A stretch of 64,000 nucleotides of DNA from Arthrobacter sp. ov407. Lineage in GTDB: Bacteria > Actinomycetota > Actinomycetes > Actinomycetales > Micrococcaceae. How positions within the stretch are numbered: position 1 is the stretch's first letter; each line of letters opens with the position of its first letter. Location: contig NZ_FNGD01000011.1 in assembly GCF_900102895.1 (NCBI RefSeq), positions 1 to 64,000 on the forward strand, read 5' to 3'. Shown piece by piece: positions 44,197 to 52,113 of this stretch. The position numbers and the translations under genes are program-made. Under the pieces are notes generated by a model. The model was not told the origin of the DNA. It did no database searches and worked only from the letters and a program-made list of their open reading frames with translations.

Positions 44197-45495
44197 CTAG
44201 GAGTAGTAGTTCCGCAGGGTCTCGGCCTTGAACTCGAAGAAGTTGCCGCCCTCGATGGCGAGCCGGGCGTCGTCGACCATTTTCACGACGAAGCGCTCGT
44301 TGTGGATCGAGATCAGGGTGGCCGAGACCATCTCCTTGGCCTTGAACAGGTGATGGATGTAGGCGCGCGAATAGTTCAGGCAGGCGTAGCAGTCGCAGCC
44401 TTCCTGCAGCGGGCCGAAGTCGCGCTTGTACTTGGCGCCGGAGAGGTTGTACCGGCCGGTGGGGTGGTAGAACGCCGAGTTGCGGGCCACCCGGGTGGGG
44501 GAGACGCAGTCGAAGGTGTCCGCGCCGTTCTCAATGGCGGTGAAGATGTCGTCCGGTTCGGAGATGCCCAGCAGGTGCCGCGGCTTGTTCTCCGGCAGTT
44601 CCTCGTTGCACCAGCGCACGATCGTGCCGAGGTTCTCTTTCTCCAGCGCCCCGCCGATGCCGAAGCCGTCGAAGTTCATGGCGCCGAGGTCGCGGCAGGC
44701 CTTGCGGCGCAGGTCCTCGTACTGGGCACCCTGGATCACCCCGAACAGGGCCTGGTAGGGCTTGCCGGCGCGCTCGTTCGTGAGCCGGAAGTGCTCTGTG
44801 ATGCACCGTTCGGCCCAGCGCCGGGTCCGTTCCAGGGACTCCTCCTGGTAACCGCGGGAGTTCTGCAGCGTGGTGAGCTCGTCGAACGCGAACATGATGT
44901 CGGCGCCGATCTGGTGCTGGACATTCATGGAGATCTCGGGACTGAAGCGGTGCCGGTCGCCGTTGAGGTGGCTCTTGAACCACACGCCTTCCTCGTCCAC
45001 GTGGGCCAGGCGTTCCTTGCCGGGGGCGACGGCGTCGTCGGGTCCGGAATTGTCCACCGATTTCATGTCGATGACCTTCTTGAACCCCGAGCCCAGGCTC
45101 ATCACCTGGAAACCGCCGGAATCGGTGAACGTGGGCCCCCGCCAGTTCATGAACGCACCGAGCCCCCCGGCCTCGTCCAGGATGTCCGCGCCCGGCTGCA
45201 GGTACAGGTGGTAGGCGTTGGCCAGCACGGCCTGCGCGCCGAGTTCCGCTACGGATTCCGGCAGCACGGATTTGACCGTGGCCTTGGTGCCGACGGCGAT
45301 GAACGCCGGGGTCTGGATCTCCCCGTGCGGGGTGGCGATGGTGCCGGTTCGGCCCAGAAACTCACCGCCGTTGGCGGCAATCTGCCCGGCCGACGGCGGG
45401 CACGCCTCGCTCAGGCGTTTGCCCACGCGGAAGGAGAACTCGGACTGCCGGGCAGGCGCGGGCGGGACGGAAGCGAGGTCAGGATTGGCTGGCAC
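44197..45495 (-). CDS. tgt: tRNA-guanine(34) transglycosylase
   Basis: 432 aa from a GTG at 45495; the conserved part starts near residue 38 (GEFLGRTGTIATPHGEIQTPAFI). It swaps guanine at the wobble position of GUN-anticodon tRNAs for a 7-deazaguanine base (preQ1 or queuine). The active site FTDSGGFQVMSLG (acid/base Asp) and FDCVSPTRVARN (nucleophile Asp) are present, as is the C-terminal zinc site CDCYACLNYSRAYIHHL. The N-terminal 30 residues (Pro/Ala-rich) are unusual. No preQ1 biosynthesis gene is in the window, which points to salvage via the nearby VUT transporter. Confidence 0.96.
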   Translation of the reverse strand: MPANPDLASVPPAPARQSEFSFRVGKRLSEACPPSAGQIAANGGEFLGRTGTIATPHGEIQTPAFIAVGTKATVKSVLPESVAELGAQAVLANAYHLYLQPGADILDEAGGLGAFMNWRGPTFTDSGGFQVMSLGSGFKKVIDMKSVDNSGPDDAVAPGKERLAHVDEEGVWFKSHLNGDRHRFSPEISMNVQHQIGADIMFAFDELTTLQNSRGYQEESLERTRRWAERCITEHFRLTNERAGKPYQALFGVIQGAQYEDLRRKACRDLGAMNFDGFGIGGALEKENLGTIVRWCNEELPENKPRHLLGISEPDDIFTAIENGADTFDCVSPTRVARNSAFYHPTGRYNLSGAKYKRDFGPLQEGCDCYACLNYSRAYIHHLFKAKEMVSATLISIHNERFVVKMVDDARLAIEGGNFFEFKAETLRNYYS

Positions 45496-45528
45496 GGTTC
45501 AAGTGTGCCAGCTAACGCAGCCCAAGAC

Positions 45529-46254
45529 TCAGTGGACGGGATCCGATGTGGGGTAGTTCTCAGCGCGCCACTTGTCCCAGTAATTGCGGACCGCGTCCAG
45601 CTGGTGGGCCCCGAGGTCGTACGTGGAGACGATCGCGAGGGATCCGCCGTCGGGCCGGACATCCGTGATGGGGGGCTGGTCCGCCACGATCAGCAGGCCG
45701 TCCCCGTGCTCGGCGTAATGGTGGACCGTCAGGCCAACCTGATGGTTGCTGCGGAACCACACCTTGCCGGAGAGCTCCTCGCCGGTGGGCAGGGTGAGCG
45801 AATACGGGTCCCCGGGCGCCGGGACGTCGCTGAGGCCAAGTTTCTCAATCGCGGACCCGCCGGTGCCGGGCACGGAGAAGAAAAAGGTCCGGCGCTTGCC
45901 GTGCGGGTGCCGTTCCAGGGCGAAGCGCAACTGATGGAGGAAGGTCAGCCAGCCCTGGGTGATGTCCTCGTCCCAGGCCGCCCACTCGGAATTGTGGTCG
46001 ATCGCCGCCCGGGTGACGCTGACTTCCGTGCCCGTGGGGACAGGTTTCAAGGTGAAGACGTCTCCGCCGTCGACCACCAGGGAGGTGTGGTCTGCGCCTT
46101 CGACCACATTGGGGCCGAAGTAGATTTCGCTGATTTCGGCCTCTTGGTCATCGGCCACCCAGCCGTGCCATTGGGCGATCTTGGCGGGTTCGCGCAGCAT
46201 GGTCCAAACTTGCTGCGCGTCGGAATTAATCACAACGCTCAGATTGTTCGTCAT
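45529..46254 (-). CDS. SRPBCC/AHSA1-like domain protein
   Basis: 241 aa. The first 125 residues follow an AHSA1/polyketide-cyclase-like pattern: VVINSDAQQVWTMLREPAKIAQWHGWV, then ADHTSLVVDGGDVFTLKPVPTGTEVSVTRAA and WAAWDEDITQGWLTFLHQLRFALERHP. Such proteins have a lipid or small-molecule cavity. The C-terminal 110 residues (WFRSNHQVGLTVHHY, ending YWDKWR) look like a second, diverged copy of the same fold. It sits just after tgt on the same strand. No specific function can be given. Confidence 0.72.
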   Translation of the reverse strand: MTNNLSVVINSDAQQVWTMLREPAKIAQWHGWVADDQEAEISEIYFGPNVVEGADHTSLVVDGGDVFTLKPVPTGTEVSVTRAAIDHNSEWAAWDEDITQGWLTFLHQLRFALERHPHGKRRTFFFSVPGTGGSAIEKLGLSDVPAPGDPYSLTLPTGEELSGKVWFRSNHQVGLTVHHYAEHGDGLLIVADQPPITDVRPDGGSLAIVSTYDLGAHQLDAVRNYWDKWRAENYPTSDPVH

Positions 46255-46343
46255 GGGGTGAATCTACAACTCCCGACCCGCCACGGGTAGGGCCCAACGC
46301 TAACGCCCGGCGCTAACGCCCAACGACACAGACCACCCAGCCC

Positions 46344-47423
46344 TCAGGCGCGGACTGATTCGAGCTCGTTGCCGATCCGGCGTTCGAGCTCGGCGGCGCC
46401 AATCGTTTCGGAGCCGCCATGCGCGCGCAGGAACAGGAGCGCCTCGAGCCGCAGCAGGCGCCAGTCGCGTTCCGCGTCCGGGTTCGCGTTGTCGATCGAG
46501 CGGAAGATTTCCTTGTCGTACAGGTTGGGCTCGTTGAGCGAGCGCTGACGCACCTTGGCGTTGATCCTGGCCTTGAACGGGTCCGTTTCCATGGCCTCCG
46601 GCGCGCGGAGCATTTTCTCGTAGATCCCGGCGCGCTGGTCCTGCCCCAGCTGGCGGCACATGTAGCTGGAGAGCGCCAGGGATGACTCCACTGAGGCCCA
46701 GCGGTCGGGGTTGCCGTCGAACGGCAGGACGTTGAGCAGGTCCGCGACCGCCAGGGCGTTTTCGGCATCCTTGAGGGTGACGAAGAGCTCGTGCGCGAGG
46801 TCGCTGAGATCTTTGAGGCAGCTCCCGGACTTGGTGTTGATGCCCTTGGCGAGCCGTTCACTGAGCAGGAGCACTCCGACGGCGCCCGGATGGGCCTCGG
46901 CCGCGGCTTCCACCACAGACTCCGGCGTGCCGTCGGGGGCCGGGATGAGCGCCAGGTCCGCTTCGCTGGGTCCGCTCACCGCGGGCGGTGCAACAGGCTG
47001 GGGAGGGACGACGACGGCGGCCGTCGTGTTGTCGGACTCAGCTGCGTCGGACACCTCCTCTTCCGGTTCGGGGGACGGGCCGGACGCCGGAAGTTCGGGC
47101 GCGCCGGACGCACTGTCGTCGGCGTCGTCGGAACCAGCCGGGGCGCCGGACGCACCGTCGTCGTCGTCGGTGTCGGAAGCAGTTGGGGTGTCGGGCTCGG
47201 CGTCGTCGGTGACCCGGACCAGCGACCCCGCCGCGATCCGCAGCACACCGCCGCCGCTGAGGGTCGCCAAGACCATGGCGGGAGTACCAAAATCGTCGGT
47301 TTGGACATCCACGCGATGGATCTCGGCGGAGCGGTTTCCGTCGGGCAGGATCAGGTGGTCGCCGGCCCGCAGAGATCCAGCCTGCTGTTCACTGTAGTTC
47401 CGGGAGGCTGGGGGGTGGGTCAT
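46344..47423 (-). CDS. unrecognised protein with acidic linker, cytoplasmic
   Basis: 359 aa. Three parts are visible. Residues 1-75 form a small domain of beta-type sequence (LRAGDHLILPDGNRSAEIHRVDVQ...GVLRIAAGSLVRVTDD). About 75-150 is an Asp/Glu/Ser/Pro/Thr-rich linker with almost no hydrophobic residues. About 155-359 is an alpha-helical domain (AVGVLLLSERLAKGIN, CLKDLSDLAHELFVTLKDAENALAVADLLNVLPFDGN, then RQLGQDQRAGIYEKML...). No signal peptide or transmembrane segment. I do not recognise the family and give no function. It is followed closely by the SRPBCC gene. Confidence 0.8.
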   Translation of the reverse strand: MTHPPASRNYSEQQAGSLRAGDHLILPDGNRSAEIHRVDVQTDDFGTPAMVLATLSGGGVLRIAAGSLVRVTDDAEPDTPTASDTDDDDGASGAPAGSDDADDSASGAPELPASGPSPEPEEEVSDAAESDNTTAAVVVPPQPVAPPAVSGPSEADLALIPAPDGTPESVVEAAAEAHPGAVGVLLLSERLAKGINTKSGSCLKDLSDLAHELFVTLKDAENALAVADLLNVLPFDGNPDRWASVESSLALSSYMCRQLGQDQRAGIYEKMLRAPEAMETDPFKARINAKVRQRSLNEPNLYDKEIFRSIDNANPDAERDWRLLRLEALLFLRAHGGSETIGAAELERRIGNELESVRA

Positions 47424-47542
47424 CGGGAGTCCTTAAAGTTCTCTTGCAGTCCGCCCAACAGTCTACAAAATCCGGTGCGTGAAATCGGGGACGCAGGGAC
47501 TCCCCGAGCGTCCCCGGACCTCGCCGGACCCAAGGGAGCAAG

Positions 47543-48082
47543 CTAGTTGCCGACTCCGGCGAAGGCCAGCGCCTGCCGGATCAGGGCCCCCCGGCCGCCG
47601 CTGAATTCCAGCTGCACGTCCGAGCTCATGACCTCCTGCGGAGTCATCCAGGTCAGCTCGAGGGCGTCCTGCCGCGGGGAGCATTCGCCGGTGACGGGAA
47701 TGATGTACGCCAGGGCAACGGCGTGCTGGCGGTCGTCCGTGAAGCCGGTGTGGGACGGGGACGGGAAGTACTCGGCCACCGTGAACGGCACCGGGCTGAC
47801 CGGCAGCTGCGGGAAGGCAAGCGGGCCCAGGTCCTTCTCCATGTGGCGGAGCAACGCGGCGCGGATGGTCTCGCGGTAGAGAACGCGGCCGGACACCAGG
47901 GACCGGACCATGGTGCCGTCCTCGTCGGCCTGCAGCAGGGTGCCGACCTCGTTCACGAACCCGAGCGGGTCCAGCCGGACCGGAACGGCCTCGACATAGA
48001 CCATCGGCAGCTTGCCCCGCGCTTCGAACAGGTCGTCGTCGGAGAGCCAGCCGGGATTCGGGTCAGGGGTGCGCACATTCAT
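47543..48082 (-). CDS. NUDIX-like (DUF4916-type) protein
   Basis: 179 aa. It begins WLSDDDLFEARGKLPMVYVEAVPVRLD and has SLVSGRVLYRETIRAALLRHMEKDLG, which resembles a NUDIX box region with degenerate spacing, then an ALAYIIPVTGECSPRQDALELTWMTPQE strand set. The layout fits the DUF4916 NUDIX-hydrolase relatives of Actinobacteria. The canonical GX5EX7REUXEEXGU box is not fully present (G-R-V-L-YRETIRAALLR), so hydrolase activity is not assured. It is separate from the RraA gene by 44 bases on the same strand. Confidence 0.7.
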   Translation of the reverse strand: MNVRTPDPNPGWLSDDDLFEARGKLPMVYVEAVPVRLDPLGFVNEVGTLLQADEDGTMVRSLVSGRVLYRETIRAALLRHMEKDLGPLAFPQLPVSPVPFTVAEYFPSPSHTGFTDDRQHAVALAYIIPVTGECSPRQDALELTWMTPQEVMSSDVQLEFSGGRGALIRQALAFAGVGN

Positions 48083-48126
48083 GGTTAAGTTCTACCGCAT
48101 CCCTGACCCGAGCCCTGCGCCGTCCC

Positions 48127-48753
48127 TCAGAACGCCAGCACCGATTCCAGCGGCTCGCCGGCTGCGACCCGTGCCAGCAGCGCGGGTTCGGCGGCGTCGG
48201 AGGCCAGTGCCTGGCCCAGCACCTCGGCTGCCGCCTCCGGGGACAGGACGATCACGCCGTTGTCGTCTCCGAGCACCCAGTCGCCCGGATTAACCTGGAT
48301 GCCGCCGCACTGCACCGGGACATTCACGGCGGAGCCGCCGCTCCGGACCCGTTTGGTGGTCAGGCACGAGGTCCCGCGGGCGAAGACCGGCAGACCGGTG
48401 GCGCGGAGCTCCAGGATGTCGGTGGCCACGCCGTCGACGACGACGCCGGCGGCGCCTTGCGCGGTGGCCGCTGCCGCGGTGACCGCCCCCACCGGAGCGT
48501 GCCGGTGGTCACCGGACATGTCCACCACCAGCACCGCGCCGGGGTAGAGCTCCAGCAGGGCACGGTTCATGGCGTAGGCGTCATTGTCCGCGATGCGCAC
48601 GGTGACCGCGGGGCCCGCCACCTTGACGCCGTCGAGCAGCGCCCGGATGGCCGGATCCACGAATCCGTCCTCCAGGAAGTGCCCGATCGTGGGGTAGCTG
48701 ACGGCGGCGAGTCCCTCGCCAAGCCCCGCGCTCACGGCGGTCCCGCCGCTCAC
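48127..48753 (-). CDS. RraA-like protein (4-hydroxy-4-methyl-2-oxoglutarate aldolase family)
   Basis: 208 aa from the GTG at 48753, which overlaps the RidA stop by 4 bases (GTGA); the open frame reaches 48819. Core motifs: VAGPAVTVRIADNDAYAMNRALLELYPGAVLVVDMSG then GAVTAAAATAQGAAGVVVDGVATDILELRATGLPVFARG. The G-V-x-V-D-G-x-x-T-D box and T-A-A-x-x-x-G-x-x-G-x-V-x-D-G are conserved in the RraA/HMG-CHA aldolase superfamily. Members cleave 4-hydroxy-2-keto acids. In this operon it may cleave a hydroxy-keto acid from the island's pathway. Confidence 0.85.
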   Translation of the reverse strand: MSGGTAVSAGLGEGLAAVSYPTIGHFLEDGFVDPAIRALLDGVKVAGPAVTVRIADNDAYAMNRALLELYPGAVLVVDMSGDHRHAPVGAVTAAAATAQGAAGVVVDGVATDILELRATGLPVFARGTSCLTTKRVRSGGSAVNVPVQCGGIQVNPGDWVLGDDNGVIVLSPEAAAEVLGQALASDAAEPALLARVAAGEPLESVLAF

Positions 48754-49208
48754 TGTGTTCCCGGCGCCGTCGGGCCGGCAACCACGGCCACGCAGTCGAT
48801 TTCCAGCGCGACGCCCCACAGGCTCACACAGACCGTGGTCCGCGCGGGCCGGGCCGTCCCGAAGAACTCGGAGTAGACCCGGTTGTAGTCTTCGAGCCGG
48901 TCGGGATCGGTGAGGTAGGCGTTGACCTTGACCACCTGCTCCAGGCCAGAGCCGGCCGCCTCAAGCACCGACCGGAGGTTGATGATGGTCTGGCGCACCT
49001 GGTCCTCGAACGTGTCAGGCTGGTGGTCCAGCCCGCTGATGGCGGGGATCTGGCCGGCGGTGAACACGAACCCGTTGGCGACGACTGCCTGGGAGAAGGG
49101 GCCGACGGCGGCCGCACCGCCCGGGATCTGCGCGATCCGGCGGACCGTCCCGTTGACGGGAAGAGCAGAGGGAGGAGCAGTGGGGAGCACGGCCTGCGGA
49201 ACTGTCAT
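48750..49208 (-). CDS. RidA-family (YjgF) imine deaminase
   Basis: 152 aa. QIPGGAAAVGPFSQAVVANGFVFTAGQI, then DTFEDQVRQTIINLRSVLEAAGSGLEQVVKVNAYLTDPDRLEDYNRVYSEFFG, then RTTVCVSLWGVALEIDCVAV. The GPFSQAV, the NLRSVLEAAG and the ARTTV motifs are the RidA hallmarks (GPYSQA, NI...VLEAAG, ARTxV, E-x-E/D-C). RidA removes reactive 2-aminoacrylate-type imines. Its N-terminus is extended by about 30 residues. It overlaps the transporter stop by 4 bases, so it is in one operon with the MHS transporter and RraA. Confidence 0.88.
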   Translation of the reverse strand: MTVPQAVLPTAPPSALPVNGTVRRIAQIPGGAAAVGPFSQAVVANGFVFTAGQIPAISGLDHQPDTFEDQVRQTIINLRSVLEAAGSGLEQVVKVNAYLTDPDRLEDYNRVYSEFFGTARPARTTVCVSLWGVALEIDCVAVVAGPTAPGTQ

Positions 49209-50608
49209 TTGGCAGCCACCACTTCGGCGGACGGGTCGGTGCTTGCGCCGGTAGCCGCGTCAGTGACAGCGTCAGTGGGGGCGGAGTCGACGGCGTCGAT
49301 GTTGCCGTGCCGGGTTTCGGTCAGGACGAACAAGGCACCGAGCGAGATGAGGGCGGCGGCCATGATGTACCACGCGATGGAGGAACTCTGGTGGGTCATG
49401 CCCAGCAGCCACGTGGTGATGAACGGTGTCATGGCGCTGCCGAGGAGCCCGGAGAGCATGTAGGCCACGGACAGTCCCGAGTAGCGGACCTTGGAACCGA
49501 AGAGCTCGGCGAGGAACGTGGCGATGGGGCCGTAGTTCGCGGCGAAGGCCGTCATCATGGCCAGGTAGGCAACAAAGAGCAGCGGCACGGACTTGGTGTC
49601 CATGAGCCAGAACATCGGGAACGCCAGGGCTGCCTCGGCGGCTACACCCACGTAGATGATCGGCTTGCGGCCGTGCTTGTCAGAGAGCCGGCCGAAGAAG
49701 GGGATCAGGACAAAACACAGGGCGCAGGAGGCCAGCACAACCCACAGCATCAGGGTTTCCGAGTGGCCCAGTTCCTTCTTGCCGTACGACACACCGGAGG
49801 CGACGAGCAGGGTGAAGGTGCTGCCGGTGGAAAGTGTAGCGACGCCGCCGAGGATGACCTGCTTCCAGTACTTGGCCATGAGGGCCGCGAAGGGCATCTT
49901 GGCCTTGGCGCCGGCATCCTTGACTGCCTGGAAGGACGGGGTTTCTTCGATGTGCAGCCGGATGTAGATGCCCACCGCAACGAGTAGCGCGGAAGCCATG
50001 AACGGAATGCGCCAGCCCCAGGCGAGGAGGGCTTCGGTGCTGACGCTCGAGGCGACAATGAGGAACGCGACGTTGGCGATCAGGGTTCCGGCGGGCACGC
50101 CCACCTGGACCAGCGAGCCGTAGAATCCGCGCTGGGACGCGGGAGCGTGTTCCACCGTCATCAGGACGGCGCCGCCCCATTCGCCGCCCAGGGCCAGGCC
50201 CTGGATGACGCGCAGGAAGAGCAGCAGCAGCGGCGCCATGATGCCGATGCTGTTGTAGTCCGGCAGCAGGCCGATGGCGAAGGTGGCGGCGCCCATGGTC
50301 AGCAGTGAAATCAGGAGCATGGACTTCCGGCCCATACGGTCCCCGAAGTGGCCGAAGATGATGGCGCCCACCATGCGTGCAATGTAGGCGGAGGCGAAGG
50401 TTCCGAAGGCGAGCATGGTGCCCACGACGGGGTCGAAGCTGGGGAAGAAAATCTTGTTGAACACCAGCGCGGACGCTGTGCCGAAGACAAAGAGGTCGTA
50501 CCACTCGACGGTGGTGCCGATGACGCTGGCGAGGGCGATTTTGCGCATTTTTGCGAGGTCCAGCCGTGCCGAAGCAGCGACGGTGGTGGCATTTACCATA
50601 TGAGCCAT
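49205..50608 (-). CDS. MHS-family MFS transporter
   Basis: 467 aa from the ATG at 50608 with TGGAGAA upstream; the longer frame to 50707 is not supported because of the operator-like repeats there. Typical MHS pieces are IGTTVEWYDLFVFGTASALVF, FGDRMGRKSMLL, IQGLALGGEWGGAVLM and GRLSDKHGRKPIIYVG. The tail is Ala/Thr/Ser-rich. It is the first gene of the minus-strand arm of the PucR island and probably imports the substrate. Confidence 0.9.
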   Translation of the reverse strand: MAHMVNATTVAASARLDLAKMRKIALASVIGTTVEWYDLFVFGTASALVFNKIFFPSFDPVVGTMLAFGTFASAYIARMVGAIIFGHFGDRMGRKSMLLISLLTMGAATFAIGLLPDYNSIGIMAPLLLLFLRVIQGLALGGEWGGAVLMTVEHAPASQRGFYGSLVQVGVPAGTLIANVAFLIVASSVSTEALLAWGWRIPFMASALLVAVGIYIRLHIEETPSFQAVKDAGAKAKMPFAALMAKYWKQVILGGVATLSTGSTFTLLVASGVSYGKKELGHSETLMLWVVLASCALCFVLIPFFGRLSDKHGRKPIIYVGVAAEAALAFPMFWLMDTKSVPLLFVAYLAMMTAFAANYGPIATFLAELFGSKVRYSGLSVAYMLSGLLGSAMTPFITTWLLGMTHQSSSIAWYIMAAALISLGALFVLTETRHGNIDAVDSAPTDAVTDAATGASTDPSAEVVAAK

Positions 50609-50694
50609 CAGTTCTCCAGATGGGGGTGCGGGGACGATTGTCCAGTGCAGGTGATCACCAACTATCCTGTGTCGGCCATCACAGTTCAATGGCA

Positions 50695-50736
50695 AAAAAT
50701 CCACCAAAAATCCACCGAAATTGTGTGTTCACACAA
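50695..50736. promoter_or_regulatory. direct repeat plus 16-base palindrome upstream of MHS-RidA-RraA operon
   Basis: AAAAATCCACC is repeated in tandem (50695-50705, 50706-50716), followed at 50721-50736 by TTGTGTG-TT-CACACAA, a perfect 7-bp inverted repeat. This AT-rich block lies between PucR (ends 50761) and the MHS start (50608) and is the best candidate regulator site for that arm. Confidence 0.5.
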
Positions 50737-50760
50737 CGCTGAGACGCCACTGAGGCGCAC

Positions 50761-51951
50761 TCAGGCCCACGCAACCACCAGCCTGGCCGCTTGGGAGGGC
50801 ACGGTGAGGTCGATCCCGGTCAGGTCCTGGAAACGGTGAAGGCGGTTGAGGATGGTGTTCCGGTGGCAAAACAGGGCCTGCGCCGTGGTGGTGATATTGC
50901 CCGTGGACAGGAAATGGCGCACCGTTTCCTCCAGGCGTTCGCGCTCCCCGCCGCGGCATGGCGAGAGTGCCGAGTCCAGGTCCGCCCACAGATCCAGGCC
51001 GGCGTCCTGGAGTTGCTGCTTCGCGAGCCTGGCCCAGGCGCCGGCGGCAGTCAGGGGGCCCTTGTCCGAAGGGTGGAGGAGTAGGGCCAGCCGCTCGGCA
51101 GTCCGTGCCGCTGACGGGAGGGCGCGCAGGCCGGCAAAACCTTCCACATAGCCGCAGGGGATCCCGGCGATGCCGGCCGGGAGATAGGCGGATCCCTCCG
51201 GTTGCACTCCTCCGGCCCCGGGACGGCCGAGTGCCCAGAAAACATATGCGCTGCCACCAAATTCGTGCACAAAGAGCCGCTGCGAGGACGGCGGCCCCTG
51301 AGCCGCGATGGCGCGCAGTTTCGACGCCGCCTCCCCGCTGGCGGCAACGATGGAGAATCGTGCGTCAGGATCCGTAACCAGGGCTGCGGCCGCCTGGCTG
51401 ATGGTGTCTGCGGAGAGTTCAGACTTGCTGAAAAGCCGGGCGATGAACTCGCGGCGGATATTTGATTCCTCCTGTGCCATGCGCACCCGCTCCGCCGAGT
51501 AACTCGAGTGCGTTTGAGTGGCGAATTCATCCACAACCCGCCAGACCCTGTCCACCCTGGAGGTCAAAAGCATGGCGTCTTCGGGATCGGAGATCTGCAG
51601 CAGGTCAGCCCAGAGGATGCTGAAATCCAACCGGACGGCCGAAATCAGGGCCTCGGGAGAGATCCCGGCCCTCGCCCTTTTGGCGCCCAGCTCCGAGGAG
51701 AACTGCGTCAGTGAATCGCGGTCGCCGTTGCGGCCCGACTGCTGCAACTCCTTGTCCCGCAGCCCGTCCACGAGGCGGCGGAACGTCTCGCGGGCAGTAT
51801 CCCGGAGTTCCGGGAGGCCAACCCTGTTGCCGGCGTACTCGGGGATCTCCTGAACCCGGGCCATGAAGAGGTCCACGAGTTCGTCGAGCCGCCCGTGCAG
51901 CCGCTCCACCAGTTCCCCCCAGCGGGCGGCATTGTCCTGAAAGTTGTGCAT
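50761..51951 (-). CDS. PucR-family transcriptional regulator
   Basis: 396 aa. The long N-terminal region is helical (LHGRLDELVDLFMARVQEIPEY through THSSYSAERVRMAQEE), followed by a central GGDEF-related sensor-like part. The C-terminal HTH_30 is clear: LEETVRHFLSTGNITTTAQALFCHRNTILNRLHRFQDLTGIDL, with the CHRNTILNRLHR recognition block typical of PucR/CdaR proteins. It is divergent from the catabolic genes at 52114 and upstream of the minus-strand transporter operon. It is likely the activator or repressor of both arms; its effector is unknown. Confidence 0.9.
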   Translation of the reverse strand: MHNFQDNAARWGELVERLHGRLDELVDLFMARVQEIPEYAGNRVGLPELRDTARETFRRLVDGLRDKELQQSGRNGDRDSLTQFSSELGAKRARAGISPEALISAVRLDFSILWADLLQISDPEDAMLLTSRVDRVWRVVDEFATQTHSSYSAERVRMAQEESNIRREFIARLFSKSELSADTISQAAAALVTDPDARFSIVAASGEAASKLRAIAAQGPPSSQRLFVHEFGGSAYVFWALGRPGAGGVQPEGSAYLPAGIAGIPCGYVEGFAGLRALPSAARTAERLALLLHPSDKGPLTAAGAWARLAKQQLQDAGLDLWADLDSALSPCRGGERERLEETVRHFLSTGNITTTAQALFCHRNTILNRLHRFQDLTGIDLTVPSQAARLVVAWA

Positions 51952-51983
51952 TTACACATTCTAGGACCGGAATCCCGTGACGC

Positions 51984-52101
51984 ATTGCTAGTTATTTTGG
52001 ATGAACCTACTGGAAGAATGGAGTCAGTCCCAAGGGTGAGCCACATCACGGGGCAAGCGGCGAAAACTGCCGCCCGTCCGAGGTACCCGGTCCCTAGCAA
52101 T
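51984..52101. promoter_or_regulatory. long-spaced inverted repeat in divergent promoter
   Basis: ATTGCTAG (51984-51991) and CTAGCAAT (52094-52101) are exact inverse copies 110 bases apart centre to centre, in the gap between PucR and the plus-strand operon. Short matching 8-mers can occur by chance, so this is weak support for looped binding. Confidence 0.25.
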
Positions 52102-52113
52102 TTGGAGTAATTC

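Noticed and set aside
44302-46290. 662-aa plus-strand frame over tgt and the SRPBCC gene
   Set aside because: Spans two convincing genes antisense.
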